Assembly: GCA_963704835.1 (NCBI GenBank)
Contig: CAVPHW010000020.1
Span: forward strand, 434,001-498,000
Origin: GCA-2746605 sp963704835
GTDB taxonomy: Bacteria; Bacteroidota; Ignavibacteria; Ignavibacteriales; Melioribacteraceae
Direction: 5' to 3'
Length of the DNA stretch: 64,000 nt
Shown here piece by piece: positions 18,276 to 29,290 of this stretch (position 1 is the first letter of the stretch; every line of letters begins with the position of its first letter). Position numbers and translations under genes: made by a program. The notes beneath the pieces are model-generated. The model ran no database searches, was not told where the DNA came from, and saw only the letters and a list, made by a program, of their open reading frames with translations.

Positions 18276-21200
18276 TATTTTTTCAACGTATTAACTGCAA
18301 ATTTTCCGGTTTTCGTTTCAAGTTCTTCCCCAAATTCGTCTTTTGCAATGGCTTTATAAATGTAAATTCCGGATGATATTAGCTCACCATTTCCATCTCG
18401 CAAATCCCAATCATAACCGCCATTACCATCATTCTCAATTAACTTTATAATAAATTTACCATCATATGAGAATACATAAATCTCAGCAGATTTTGTAAGA
18501 TTTGCAAATGTTAAATGTTGGTTTACTTCAACTCTTACCGGATTTGGATAAACATAAATATCATCCAAATTTTCCGAATTTGATGTTATTATTATTTGAC
18601 TTCCCGAACTTTTACTGATTGGCAGATATCCGGTTTCTTTTGATGAAAAAACATCTCTAATTGATAAAATAAATTCTTTTCCAATTGATCCGAACGGTTT
18701 TTCGGATGTAATCCTTACTCCATTACTTCCAATATTAATGAAAGTAATTTCCTTAACATTATTATTAGGTGAAAAGGTGTAATTGTTTTTATTTAATGCT
18801 GTTACGGTGTCTAAATTAGAGTTAAATAAAATATCTATTTTATAATTATTAACTATTCTATAATTAGTAATAAACAATTGTTGATCTTCTATTTCTTGAA
18901 TATCAACATTAAAAATTAATAGCGTATCTTTAATCGGAGAATTATAAAAATCTCTTATCCCATTTAATTTTAATGTGTGATTTCCATTCTCTAAAACATT
19001 TTGCATAGAAATAATAATACTTTTTTGCGTTCCAGCTAAAAATGAATTTGGTAAAGTTTCATTAATTAAGAAATGAGCTTATCTTTAAGTCTTTGTGATT
19101 TATTAAATGATTAAATGTTATCTCTAAACTCTTTGAATTTAATACATTAACCTCAAGTACCTTAGTGGGAGCATGAGAAAATATTTGAAATATCTCACTT
19201 TTATTAGAATATAATGGGGTTGAATCTTTTGATAAATATTGAAGATAATAATAATATATTTTATCTACTTCTACTGAATCAACGTAAAAAGATTGATTTG
19301 TTGAATCGACCAATAACATATTGTTTTCATCTTCTCCCCTAAAAATATAGGTGAGCTGATTTGTATTATTCCATCGAAAATATGTCTTATTTGAGTCCAA
19401 ACTGTAATAATCATAAACTACTGGAGCTTGCAAATTCATGATTTTTATCAAATTCATAAAATTTAAGAACCCCATTTGAAGAAATTCCAACTTCGTTTAT
19501 CCCATTATTATCCAAATCATCAATAAAAATTGATTGAAGATTTACATTAGTATTAAAATTGATCATCTCGTTTTTTTGAGCATTATACTTAAAAATATAT
19601 GAGTTAGGAAATGCAAAGATTACCAATTCTTCATTAAGTTCATTATTTAAATTCCCTAAAGAAATGCTTGTGTTTTGTTTTAGGAAGCTACTTACAAAAT
19701 TTGATTCGGTACTGATGAAAGTATTTTGAAATAAATATGCTGGTTCATTTCCATTTAGTGAAAGAACTGCAGAATAATATAATGGAGTTAAATTAACATT
19801 TTCCTCAAACTCTAAGAGACATGCAATATCAACTATTCCATCGCCATTAAAATCACCTTTAGCTAAATCACTTTTAAGCTCGGTTGGATAGTAAAGCTCA
19901 ACAATAAAATCATTTTTATACTGATTAATACCTTCTATTTGATAAAGTAACAATCTCCCAAAATTATCAATTGTGGCAATTTCTTTTTTGCCATCATTAT
20001 CAAAATCATCGACTAAAATATTATTATCTCTAAATATTCCAGTGTTATCATCTCCAGAAAATATATTTAAAGTAGCTTCTAAAACCAGTTCCAAATTTTG
20101 TTGAACTTCCCATATTTCAATTATTTTATCACCATTAAAAGAAATTATTTCGGTTTTATTATCACCATCTATATCCTCAGCGTAAGCTGGCCAAAAATTC
20201 CCAGTTTTATTTGAATAAACATTTTCAAATATTAAACTGTTTGAACTTTTTTGCGAATCGATAAAACCATTCTTTACGTACAAACTTAGTATGTCTGTTT
20301 TTCCATCATTATTAAAGTCTGCGATTGAAACGGGAATTTTATTTTCTAAAGAAACTTCTTTTTCGAGTGAATCATTTGAAAATGAATAAATAGTTGCGTT
20401 GGAGGATGTTTCATCTTCATTTATTATTAAGAATTTCTCTTCCTTTCCGTTTAGTCCAAAACTTTTATTGAAGATTCTGCCTGTAGGAATTTGAAAGTTC
20501 TTAACATTAGGTGAGCTATTCTTAATCGTAAAATCATTCCCAACCACAAAATTGGAATTGTTATCATTTTTTAGAATTGTTACAAGTCCGGATTGATTTG
20601 TTAACTCAAAATAAAGTTCATGGTTTATTCCCTCTTTAATTGCCTCAATAGGCAAAAAGCCAAAATGTTTTTGTGTTACAAAATTCACTTCACCGTTAAA
20701 TCCATCCAAAGTTATAAAGTTAAAGTTATCAGAAGTGTTCATCTTCTTGTAAAAAAGCTTTGCTGTTACAGCATCATCAGTTACAATAGATGCTTGAACT
20801 GTTTCCGTATCATTCAGAAATGAAGGTGATATTTGTGAAACCCAACACATTCGGTTTTGTTCTATCTATTACAAAACTGGATCTTTCTTCAAGAGGTTTA
20901 TTATTAACTGTATTTAAAACTAGACGAACTGTATACGTTGTATCTGCAAGATTACGCAGATCTAAATTATATAATTCTTGTTCAACAATTTGATATTGAT
21001 TTTGTTGTACATCTAACTTCGTCCAAGAATCTGGGTTAAATCCAATTCCATAATATAGTTCAAAATCTCTAAAATATGGAGAAATACAAGTGATATTGAT
21101 TTTTAGTTCATCCGAACTTGTGTGAAAATTGTTTAACGGTTTATTAATGCTAATTCTTGATGGAACTGACAATTTTATTGCTCTTTCTAAATTTAGACTA

Positions 21201-22491
21201 CCTGCCGCATAAGTTTCATCCCAACCGTTTTCTCCTAAGTCTTTAGAAGTAGTTTTTAAAATCTGCTTAACTTCTTCAGAACCATATTCATTTATTGCTA
21301 ATATAATTGAAGCCGCTGCACTAACAAAAGGAGCTGAAATTGAGGTTCCGCTGACATTTTTATAAGTGTTATTTAATCCTGTTGTAATTATTTGAGAACC
21401 GGGAGCAACTAAATCTACGCTAGAACCATAATTTGAAAAGCTCGCTAAAAATTCGTTCTCTTGGATTGCTCCAACACTAATTACACTAGAAAATCCGGAA
21501 GGATAATGTGGAAGATTTGAAGAGGAGTTTCCAGCACTACCAATCATAATTACACCTTTTGAGTTTGCAAAATCAATAACATCACTTAAAACCCGAGAAT
21601 ACTGAGTATCTCCCCAACTCATATTAATAACTTTTGCACCCATCATTATTGCGTAAATTATTGCAGAAGCAGCATCATCTTCCTCGCCATTTCCGTTTTT
21701 ATCAAATGCTCTTAAATTCATTATTTCTATATTTTGATTAACTCCGGCTATACCAAAAGTGTTGTGCTCCGCTCCAATAACTCCTGCTATATTTGTTCCA
21801 TGACCATGCTCATCAAAAGGATCATTATCCCAATTTGTGAAATCATTCTCAATTTCTGCGGGATAAGATATTTTGTTTATCAACGAAATCCCATCCTCTG
21901 AAAATCATCAACAAATCCATTTTGGTCATCATCAATCCCGTTGGAAGATTTATCATTCCCCAAAGGATCTAAACCAGTTTCACCTTTATTAATATAGATT
22001 TGATTTTTTAAATCCGGATGCAAATAATCAATCCCTGTATCAATTACTGCCAGTAATATTTTCTTAGAGTTTTGCGGAATTAAATCCCAAGCAGTTACAG
22101 CATTAATATTTTCCAATCCCCATTGCTGACTAAACAATGAATCTCTGGGTATATAATCTATTTTATAAGTTAAGTGATTTTTCAATGTATTCAACATTTG
22201 GATTACTCTGGAGAGCTAAAACTACTTCATTTTCATTCTCGGGAATTTCAATTATAAAAAATCTATTTAGAGTTGATTCTAATTCTGAAAACTTTTCTAG
22301 GAGAGGTTTAAAATTAATTTGCGTTTGCTTATTAAGAGTATTTGATTGAGAATATACTTGTAATGTATTATTTAATAAGATTTACACTCACTTTGTGGAA
22401 TACTATTTCTAAACTTAATAAAATAATTAGTTTGAGCTGAAGTGAGAACGGTAAAAAAGAATATTATCAGTATAAAATATTTAGACTTCAT
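18275..22491 (-). CDS. Giant subtilisin-like serine protease (S8) with FG-GAP repeats and sorting domain; eight apparent frameshifts
   Basis: Read as one gene of about 1402 residues after removing eight single extra bases (near 22388, 22378, 22165, 21898, 21883, 20856, 19429 and 19078); 4217 minus 8 is divisible by three. A signal peptide (MKSKYFILIIFFFTVLTSAQ) is followed by a propeptide region, then the S8 triad: Asp in AVIDTGIDYLHPDL, His in DEHGHGTNIAGV, Ser in SGTSISAPFVSAA. FG-GAP/VCBS-like repeats follow (DFNNDGKTDILSL, DIDGDNKTEIISF, DFDNDGKKEIATI, DFNGDGIVDIACL) and then fibronectin-like and YVYPNPVRVE sorting regions. Its ATG overlaps the purF stop. It is likely a secreted or surface protease; the breaks look like sequencing error, but real decay is possible. 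Confidence 0.82.
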
Positions 22492-23959
22492 AAACAGACT
22501 TTTCAAAATTTGTATTTACCGGTATTGGGTAATTACCTGAAAAGCAAGCTGTACAAAAATTATCCGGTGTATGATCAACCATTCCCTCTAGCATTTGTTC
22601 TTGCGTCATAAAACGTAAAGATTCAACACCCAAATAATTTTCAATTTCTTCAATATTTCCGTTAAATCTATTGGCAATTAGTTCCTCTTTGGAAGGGAAA
22701 TCCATTCCATAATAGCAAGGATGAAGAATCGGAGGTGATGAAATTCTAATGTGAATAGAGCGTGCTCCCGCATCTCTTATCAATTTAACTAATTGACGTG
22801 AAGTTGTCCCTCTTACAATTGAATCATCAATTAGGACTACTTTTTTATCTTCAAGAACACCTTTTACGGTGTTAAATTTAATTCTAACACCAACTTCCCT
22901 TTTACCTTGTCCTGGTAAAATAAATGTTCTTCCAATGTAATGACTTCTTATCAAACCAATTTCAAGTTTTGCTTTAATCCCCATTTTTTCCAATTGGTTT
23001 TCATATCCTATCGCTACAGTATTAGAACTATCGGGAACGCTAATCACAATTACTTTTTCATCTGGATTGTCCGGATAGACCGGATGATGAATGGCTAATA
23101 CTTTTCCTAATTTTCTTCTAATTTTATCTACATTCGAACCAAATATTCTACTGTCAGGACGTGAAAAATATATAAACTCAAACACGCAATGCTTCTTTTC
23201 AACTTCCTTGTTAGTAATTCTGTATGATTTAATATCTTCCAATAATATTGTATCTGAATTAATATCAATAAGTTCGCCTGGTTCAATATCTCTAATATAT
23301 TCAATTCCATTAATATCAAATGCACAAGTTTCTGAAGCAACCACAAAAGATCCATTAATTTTTCCTAATGCTAGCGGTCTAACTCCATTTGGATCTCTGG
23401 CAGCAATAAGTTTTCCATCGGTTAATATTACAACTGAATATGCTCCCTCAACTTTTCTAAGAGCTTCCAAAACTTGCTCTACTTGAGTCTCGAGTTTGCT
23501 TCTGGCAACTAAATGTAGAATTACTTCTGTATCACTAGTTGTTTGGAAAATTGCGCCATCATCAATTAAATCTTTTCTTATTTGCTCAGCATTAGTTAAT
23601 TGACCATTATGAGCTATAGACAAATGGCCCATTCTATAGTTAACCAAAAATGGCTGAATGTTTTTTTCTGATTCAGAGGCACCGGTTGTAGAATACCTAT
23701 TGTGGCCAATTGAAGAAAATCCTTTTAACTTCTCTTCAAATACATTCGAATTAGAGAACACTTCCGAGACGAGACCAATCCCTTTGTGCATATTAAAAGA
23801 AATCTTTCCTGAGTCTAATTTTTCGGCGGTAATAATCCCTGAAGCTTCTTGTCCGCGATGCTGCAGAGCATGTAAACCGTAATATGTGAATATTGCTGGA
23901 TTTTCAATACCAAAAATACCAAAAATGCCACAGTGACATTGAGGTTTATCATTTATCAA
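22481..23959 (-). CDS. purF: Amidophosphoribosyltransferase PurF
   Basis: First enzyme of purine synthesis: PRPP plus glutamine gives phosphoribosylamine. The Ntn glutaminase nucleophile is the Cys of CGIFGIFGIE, behind a short propeptide (INDKPQCH) that would be removed. The PRTase site is VVLIDDSIVRGTTSRQ. Cysteines near HCVFEFIYF and TACFSGNYP fit the 4Fe-4S type, as in Bacillus. A longer frame to 24040 exists, but its first residues (GSRVQIPPFRL) are just the translated tRNA-Pro gene; TTG 23959 is the better start, giving 492 residues. Confidence 0.96.
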   Translation of the reverse strand: MINDKPQCHCGIFGIFGIENPAIFTYYGLHALQHRGQEASGIITAEKLDSGKISFNMHKGIGLVSEVFSNSNVFEEKLKGFSSIGHNRYSTTGASESEKNIQPFLVNYRMGHLSIAHNGQLTNAEQIRKDLIDDGAIFQTTSDTEVILHLVARSKLETQVEQVLEALRKVEGAYSVVILTDGKLIAARDPNGVRPLALGKINGSFVVASETCAFDINGIEYIRDIEPGELIDINSDTILLEDIKSYRITNKEVEKKHCVFEFIYFSRPDSRIFGSNVDKIRRKLGKVLAIHHPVYPDNPDEKVIVISVPDSSNTVAIGYENQLEKMGIKAKLEIGLIRSHYIGRTFILPGQGKREVGVRIKFNTVKGVLEDKKVVLIDDSIVRGTTSRQLVKLIRDAGARSIHIRISSPPILHPCYYGMDFPSKEELIANRFNGNIEEIENYLGVESLRFMTQEQMLEGMVDHTPDNFCTACFSGNYPIPVNTNFEKSVYEV

Positions 23960-23998
23960 AATAATTACTCTTATTTTAAGTTTGGATAGAATGTTTAG

Positions 23999-24072
23999 TC
24001 GGAACGGCGGGATTTGAACCCGCGACCCCTTGAACCCCATTCAAGTACGCTACCGGACTGCGCTACGTTCCG
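23999..24072 (-). tRNA. tRNA-Pro (anticodon GGG)
   Basis: Cloverleaf read on the minus strand: acceptor arm CGGAACG pairs with CGTTCCG, discriminator A; anticodon stem CTTGA/TCAAG encloses loop ATGGGGT, giving anticodon GGG; the T-arm contains GGTTCAAATCC. No CCA is encoded. It lies between the MerR gene and purF and its translated form creates the spurious N-terminal extension of purF. Confidence 0.95.
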
Positions 24073-24076
24073 TGAC

Positions 24077-24466
24077 TTATATCTTAGAACGTAAATCTAC
24101 TAAAAAGTTTCTTAAATCTTCAAGATCTCTTTTAATATCGCGTTTTTCTGAAACTAGGTTTTCAAATGTGGGAGTGTAGGGTGAAGAACTTTTACTTGAT
24201 TGTTTTAAATTTGTAATTTCGTTTGGATCACTTAAAATTTTCTTGGCTCCTTCAATTGTATATTTTTCTTCGCGGAGAAGATTTTTAATCTGAAGGATCA
24301 TCTTAATATCCTTATTAGTATAAATTCTATTTCCTGCTCTATTCTTTGAGGGTTTGAGTTGCTCAAATTCTGTTTCCCAATACCTTAAGATATATTGCTC
24401 CAGATCAGTTAATTTGCTTACTTCTGAAATTGAATAATATAGCTTTTTTAATCCAAAATCTTTCAT
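24077..24466 (-). CDS. MerR-family transcriptional regulator
   Basis: 129 residues. The N-terminal winged helix-turn-helix reads LYYSISEVSKLTDLEQYILR followed by YWETEFEQLKP, with IYTNKDIKMILQIKNLLRE, typical of the small MerR-like regulators found next to ftsY/tRNA loci in Bacteroidota. The C-terminal part is a predicted coiled coil with no Cys, so no metal sensing is indicated. Its targets are unknown. Confidence 0.9.
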   Translation of the reverse strand: MKDFGLKKLYYSISEVSKLTDLEQYILRYWETEFEQLKPSKNRAGNRIYTNKDIKMILQIKNLLREEKYTIEGAKKILSDPNEITNLKQSSKSSSPYTPTFENLVSEKRDIKRDLEDLRNFLVDLRSKI

Positions 24467-24789
24467 ACATTAACCCTCGTTTTATACTTGAGCTAAAATA
24501 TATAAAGTATTATAAAATAGCAAGTTCAGATAATAATCTAAATTTTTGGTTGAAACAAACTATGTATTTATATATTTAAGATATATACAACTAATAAAGC
24601 TATTGATTAACATGCTCAGAAAATTAAATTCAAAAACAAAAAATATTTTTGTCAAATTGGCAAAATAGATATATGACTATTCTACCCAAAAAGAATACTT
24701 ATACAATGTTTTGTATGCGATTTGTTGGAATTCTAAGTGTTTTTATAGCGGAGCACGCTAAAAAATGTAGTATTAGAATTTTAAAAGAA
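24467..24789. other. Gene-free gap with a large imperfect hairpin
   Basis: No coding potential is seen. At about 24730-24780 nested inverted repeats occur: outer AATTCTAA/TTAGAATT and inner TTTTTATAGCG/CGCTAAAAA around GAGCA. On the minus strand the hairpin follows aroQ's stop closely enough to be its terminator; it may also be a degenerate mobile repeat. Confidence 0.6.
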
Positions 24790-25215
24790 TTACTTGGCTA
24801 GTTTTTTTAATAAATAGATTGCTGCTAAATAACTATTTTCTCTAAAACCAGATATATAGCCATTTGTGCTTGGCGTAGTGATTTGAACTTTTCTAAAATC
24901 TTCTCTTCCTGTAAGATTTGATAAGTGAACTTCAATTTTGGGGATATTAATAATTTCCAGTGCATCTTTAATTGCAACTGAAGTATGAGTATAACCGCCA
25001 GGATTAATAACTAGACCATCATAATTATTGGGAGCACTTTGAATTTGATCTATAAGTTCCCCTTCTATATTACTTTGAAAAAATGAAAACTCGATTTCCG
25101 GGAATTCTTCTCTAATTAATTTTTCAATTTCTAAAAGAGTTAGCTCGCCGTATTGATTTTTTTCTCTCTTTCCAAGTAAATTTAGATTTGGCCCATTAAT
25201 AACTAAAACTCTCAT
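24790..25215 (-). CDS. aroQ: 3-Dehydroquinate dehydratase, type II
   Basis: 141 residues, standard length. The catalytic Tyr lies in INGPNLNLLGKREKNQYG; substrate-binding NPGGYTHTSVA and EVHLSNLTGREDFR are also present. It catalyses the third step of the shikimate pathway. The ATG overlaps the stop of the small upstream gene (ATGA), so the two are translationally coupled. Confidence 0.96.
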   Translation of the reverse strand: MRVLVINGPNLNLLGKREKNQYGELTLLEIEKLIREEFPEIEFSFFQSNIEGELIDQIQSAPNNYDGLVINPGGYTHTSVAIKDALEIINIPKIEVHLSNLTGREDFRKVQITTPSTNGYISGFRENSYLAAIYLLKKLAK

Positions 25216-25484
25216 CTTGTCTCATCCATTTCATTAATGATTTCTCTTAATTTTGGCGGTAAATATATATCTTCAATTCCCAATTCTGTTAATGCTGCTG
25301 AAAGAGTTATTACTTTTCTTTGAGTTGTTGAAAGTCTATTAAGCACAATTACCTTACTTTCTCTAACAATACAATAACCGCCTTTAAAATCACCTCTTTC
25401 AAATCTTACTTTAACACCCATTTGCGATGCTAAAGATTTAAGATCCTCTAAAACAGCCTCAAATTCTTTCTCTTTAATTTTCAT
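25212..25484 (-). CDS. Conserved hypothetical protein coupled to aroQ
   Basis: 90 residues, beginning MKIKEKEFEAVLEDLKSLA. A helical N-terminus is followed by a short beta region (VKVRFERGDFKGGYCIVRES) and a helical C-terminus rich in leucine (LPPKLREIINEMD). No catalytic motif is evident. I cannot name the family; small proteins of this kind occur upstream of aroQ in related genomes by my recollection. It overlaps aroQ by four bases. Confidence 0.75.
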   Translation of the reverse strand: MKIKEKEFEAVLEDLKSLASQMGVKVRFERGDFKGGYCIVRESKVIVLNRLSTTQRKVITLSAALTELGIEDIYLPPKLREIINEMDETR

Positions 25485-25553
25485 TATTTCTATATTTACA
25501 TTTATTATGTGAAAATAAAAGTATGGTATTAAAACTTCTCATAATCTAAAATC

Positions 25554-25642
25554 TGTCATATTGAGTTTGCCTACAAATGTGGGCAAATCGAAATATCTCG
25601 ATTTAATCAAGAAAGAGATTCTTCACTAAGTTCAGAATGACA
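25554..25642. repeat. MITE-like repeat with TGTCAT termini
   Basis: An 89-base element starting TGTCATATTGA and ending TTCAGAATGACA, so its ends are an imperfect inverted repeat (TGTCATtcTGAA). Inside are TTTGCC...GGCAAA and a TCGA-centred stem. Similar 'GTCATTCTGAACTTAGTGAAGAATCTC' elements are scattered in many Bacteroidota genomes (from memory). A second, decayed copy lies at 61531-61626. Confidence 0.65.
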
Positions 25643-25716
25643 TTATTAAAATAGTACAGAAGTTTAAGCATTATAAAATACAATTTTTTTTATGAATTAA
25701 AATATAAACTTCCAAA

Positions 25717-26631
25717 ATGAAAATAGCATCTATTGATATTGGTTCAAATACAGTCTTACTTTTAATAGCTGAAGTATATAATAAACATCTGATTCCTATT
25801 TACAATGAATATCATTCACCAAGGTTAGGAAAAGGATTATTACCCGGAAAGGACATTTTACCAGAGAAAATTCTTCATTTGGATTCAATATTATTATTAT
25901 ATAAAGCGCAAATTGAAAAATACAAATGCGAGAAAGTTATAATTACAGCAACAAATGCTATGAGAATTGCCTCTAACTCGAAAGAAATAGTAAGTAGAAT
26001 TAAAGAAAATCTAAATTTGGATGTGGTTGTAATTGATGGAAATACTGAAGCTCAATATTCTTACTTGGGAGCAGCATCAACAATACCAGAAATTGAAGAA
26101 AAAATGGTGATTGATATTGGCGGTGGAAGTACAGAAATTATTCATGGAGTTGGTGCTGATATTAAGTTTAAACAAAGTTTTCAGACGGGTGTTGTTAGCT
26201 TAACAGAAAAATATCTTAATGCTTTCCCCTACTCTATTAATAGTATAAAAAAGGCTGAGTTATTTTTGGAAGATCTTTTCACTCCAATTGTTGAATTTAT
26301 TCCCGATAATTTGCCAACGGTTGCTGTTGCGGGAACCCCAACAACTCTTTCTTGCATTAAACAAGGTTTGAAAGATTATTCAGAAGAGAAAGTTGAAAAA
26401 TCAATAATAACTATCGATGAAATGGAGTATTTATTTGAAAAACTGAAAAAGATTTCTTCGGACAAGATGATTTTAGAATTTGGGAGGGTAGTAAAAGGTA
26501 GAGAAGATGTTCTTTTTGCAGGAGTAATTATTCTTAAAACCATAATGAAGCTAAAAAAGTTGGATAATATTATTGTCAGTGGAAGAGGGTTAAGATATGG
26601 TTCTATAATAAATTACATTAATGAATTATAG
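25717..26631 (+). CDS. Ppx/GppA family phosphatase
   Basis: 304 residues of the actin-like ATPase fold. Phosphate-binding motifs are IDIGSNTVLLLIAEV at the N-terminus and VIDIGGGSTEIIHG in the middle; TATNAMRIASN and GREDVLFAGV are also conserved. Short single-domain members like this act as exopolyphosphatases or pppGpp phosphatases; the substrate cannot be assigned. It is a single gene with a divergent, MITE-containing upstream region. Confidence 0.92.
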   Translation: MKIASIDIGSNTVLLLIAEVYNKHLIPIYNEYHSPRLGKGLLPGKDILPEKILHLDSILLLYKAQIEKYKCEKVIITATNAMRIASNSKEIVSRIKENLNLDVVVIDGNTEAQYSYLGAASTIPEIEEKMVIDIGGGSTEIIHGVGADIKFKQSFQTGVVSLTEKYLNAFPYSINSIKKAELFLEDLFTPIVEFIPDNLPTVAVAGTPTTLSCIKQGLKDYSEEKVEKSIITIDEMEYLFEKLKKISSDKMILEFGRVVKGREDVLFAGVIILKTIMKLKKLDNIIVSGRGLRYGSIINYINEL

Positions 26632-26640
26632 TGGTTTATA

Positions 26641-26880
26641 GCATATTTCTTCGCAGTTTGCGCTTGTCCGCCGAGGTGGAAATAAACAGTATTACAAGGT
26701 TTGTGTAACTCAGATTGCTTGTCAATCTGAGAATAAAGATTATATTTATTCTTTATAGTTTGCACTTGTTCGCTGTTCGGGAATATGTATTTTATAGCTT
26801 ATTTCTTCACAGTTTGTGAACAAACTGTGTTACAAGTGTTTTGTAGCTTAGATTGCTCGCAATCTGAGCATAAAAACAGA
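26641..26880. repeat. REP/REPIN cluster downstream of the phosphatase gene
   Basis: Two inverted REP doublets. The first joins a degenerate A unit with an extra TTGTCCGCCGAGGTGG (26652-26697) to a B unit TGTAACTCAGATTGCTTGTC at 26704-26731. The second joins CACAGTTTGTGAACAAACTG (about 26808-26829) to a B unit at 26842-26868. They fill the gap between two convergent genes. Confidence 0.8.
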
Positions 26881-26885
26881 AATAT

Positions 26886-29211
26886 TTATTTTAAGAGCAG
26901 CATTTTTCTCACAGAAATAAATTCCCCGGCTTTCAGTTGGTAATAATATATTCCGCTAGGTAAATTTTCTCCATTGAATGTACCTGAATATTTCCCAGCT
27001 TGTTTTTGCTCATTTACTAAAGTTGTTATTTCTTTTCCTAAAATATCATACACTTTTATGGCTACATTTTGGAGCACAGACTTTCCAGTTTGTGCAAAAT
27101 TTGGGCTCGCAGACAAGATTGTCTGCGGTACAGAATATTCAATAGTAGTTGTTGGATTAAATGGATTTGGATAATTTTGTTTTAATTCATATTTGTTAAC
27201 AACTGGACCATCATCATCAATGCCTACAGCCAAATCAACAGTTGCTCTTTGAACTTTCTTTGTTGCTTCATTTCCAAATACATCTTTTGCAGTTACATAC
27301 AAATCATAAATTTCTTTAGAATCATCTTTAGTAATAGGTTGATAATTATAAGTTATTGTGTCAACTGCAACATTATCCGTTACCAATGACTCCAACTGTT
27401 TCATATTAGGTTTAAGTGAATCAGTTTTTGCATAAGTTGTGTCAGATAAACTCCCTTCTATTGATGGTTTTTCAATATCTCTTACTTTAGCCACATACTT
27501 CATTGTGTCAGCAGCTTCTCCATTATCAAGTGTTGCAACAAACGTTGTTGTAACATCTCTATTAGCCCAAGAATATTCTTCAGAATTTGATTTTTCACTT
27601 TGAGTATAATTAACTGTATATCCCGAAGTAGTATTAGCCGTAGTAACTTTTGGCATAGCATCAAACCCTTCTGATTCAAGAACTTCAGGAGTTAAAACTT
27701 GTTGCCATTTTGCATTAACTAAAATATCTTCTAATTGATTCATGTTAATTTTTGCTTTTTGCACATTTACAATTTGAGGAGAATAAGTTGTATCATTTCC
27801 AATTACATCAGTTAAAGTGAAAAATGTATTGTAAACTTGTTTATCATTGTTTTCACTTACAAATTGATAATTAACATCTACATTAACAGGTAAACCAGTA
27901 TTATCCCCAACACCCGTCATGTTACCAGTAATTGAAGTGGATAAACCTCCATTTTCATCAACTTGTTCTTTTGTGATGTTAACATTTGCAGGAACAACTC
28001 CATAAGGATTTTCTTTATCTTGAACATGTAATTCTTTGTAGTTTCAGAATCAGTTCTTGTAACTCCTCCAGGAGAAGTAGCTGAACCAGTCCAAGTTCTA
28101 TCAAAATAATATTCAATTCCAGGATGTTGTGAATTTGTTGGAACCTTTGTTGCATCAGCATAACTAAGTGTTGCTTCTAAATCCATTACTTATGCTAACA
28201 TTTGGAGTTCCAGTAACACTTGGACTAGTATTCAAGTTTACTTGATAATTTAGTGTTTTGTCTTTTGGGTCTTCTACATCAATTGTGAAATTGTTTGGGT
28301 TTGTTAAAAGTAATCCATCAGGTCGATAATAACTCACAGTTGCCATTATTATTTTTCAAATCAAAATTAAGAAAATTATCAACAAAAGCAAAATATCTAT
28401 CTATGAAATAAAGCATCTTCAACATAAGCTGCCTTTATTCATTTCAGCATAACCTTCTCCAGACATAGCAAAGTCTCCAGGATAAACTCTACTAATCATT
28501 TTCATAACCAACAAAATACCAATCATTAAAATCTAAAGGATTATCCCCAACCAAAGTACTCCAGCTAACTGCAATGACAATTCTCCAGAATACATTAACA
28601 GTTGAAAAATATTGTAAAGGAATATTAAATCTAGCATTATTAGTTTTATCATAAGTCTACTTCTCCCCTATCCTTTTGTTTTTGAATAAATTCGTCAATA
28701 TTTGAAATTCCATAAAAATCAATTTCCATTTGTCTAATATAATTTCTACAATACCACCCGATCAATATTCAGTCACCACCTAATTTATATGCATCATTCT
28801 AACAATTGTTATCAATTGTCATCATTTCCATTCCAACCAATTAACTTTTCCCTCAGTTGTCAAAGAATTCCAATGTCCAGGTAAATAATTTATTGTTCCA
28901 TTCAAATAATCATTCAATACTTTTTTATCATTTGTTGTTGAAGAATTTCCATCTCCATCAACATCACTTCTGTCATTTTTTACACCATTATTCATTGCCG
29001 TTAAGTCTTTACTATCAATTACTTCATCGTTATTTACATCTCCACTACCATACCAATCTAAAATATTTCTTCCAAGTTGCAAATGAACATTGGGTTGAGA
29101 AAACGTATTCCCAATAGTTTCCCAAGAAGTAGGTCCATTTAATTCTTGCGAGAATATTAGCGTGCTAAAGAGAAGTAAAATAATTATCAAATGTAATTGT
29201 TTCGTTTTCAT
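26886..29211 (-). CDS. Dockerin-like, multi-domain T9SS surface protein; many apparent frameshifts
   Basis: The start at 29211 gives a signal peptide (KQLHLIIILLLFSTLIFSQ) and a dockerin-like calcium module: GDVNNDEVIDSKDLTAMN and DVDGDGNSSTTNDKKVLND. Frames then change repeatedly between about 28830 and 28030; the pieces join as one protein if about six single bases are removed and two restored. The C-terminal 344 residues are a clean frame with Ig-like repeats (VQKAKINMNQLEDILVNA and similar) and a sorting domain (NYPNPFNPTTTIEYSVP ... MLLLK). Two possible in-frame stops near 28795 and 28768 stay unresolved, so partial decay cannot be excluded. The function is unknown. Confidence 0.7.
27063..27135. 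repeat. Two REP-type hairpins inside the sorting-domain coding sequence
   Basis: GCACAGACTTTCCAGTTTGTGC (27074-27095) and CGCAGACAAGATTGTCTGCG (27108-27127) are adjacent palindromes within the frame of the dockerin-like protein. They encode the extra residues QTILSASPNFAQTGKSVLQN between YSVP and VAIKVYD, where sorting domains usually have only a few residues. Confidence 0.8.
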
Positions 29212-29290
29212 ATTATTTTCTTATGTTTTTAGGTAATATAGTCCAATTTTACCAATTTTTGAATAAAATATAAAAAAAAGTTTGTCTTAC

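Noticed and set aside
28960..29211. Cellulosome dockerin
   Set aside because: The dockerin-like calcium repeats are in a T9SS protein and no cohesin is present; such modules are common in Ignavibacteria surface proteins.
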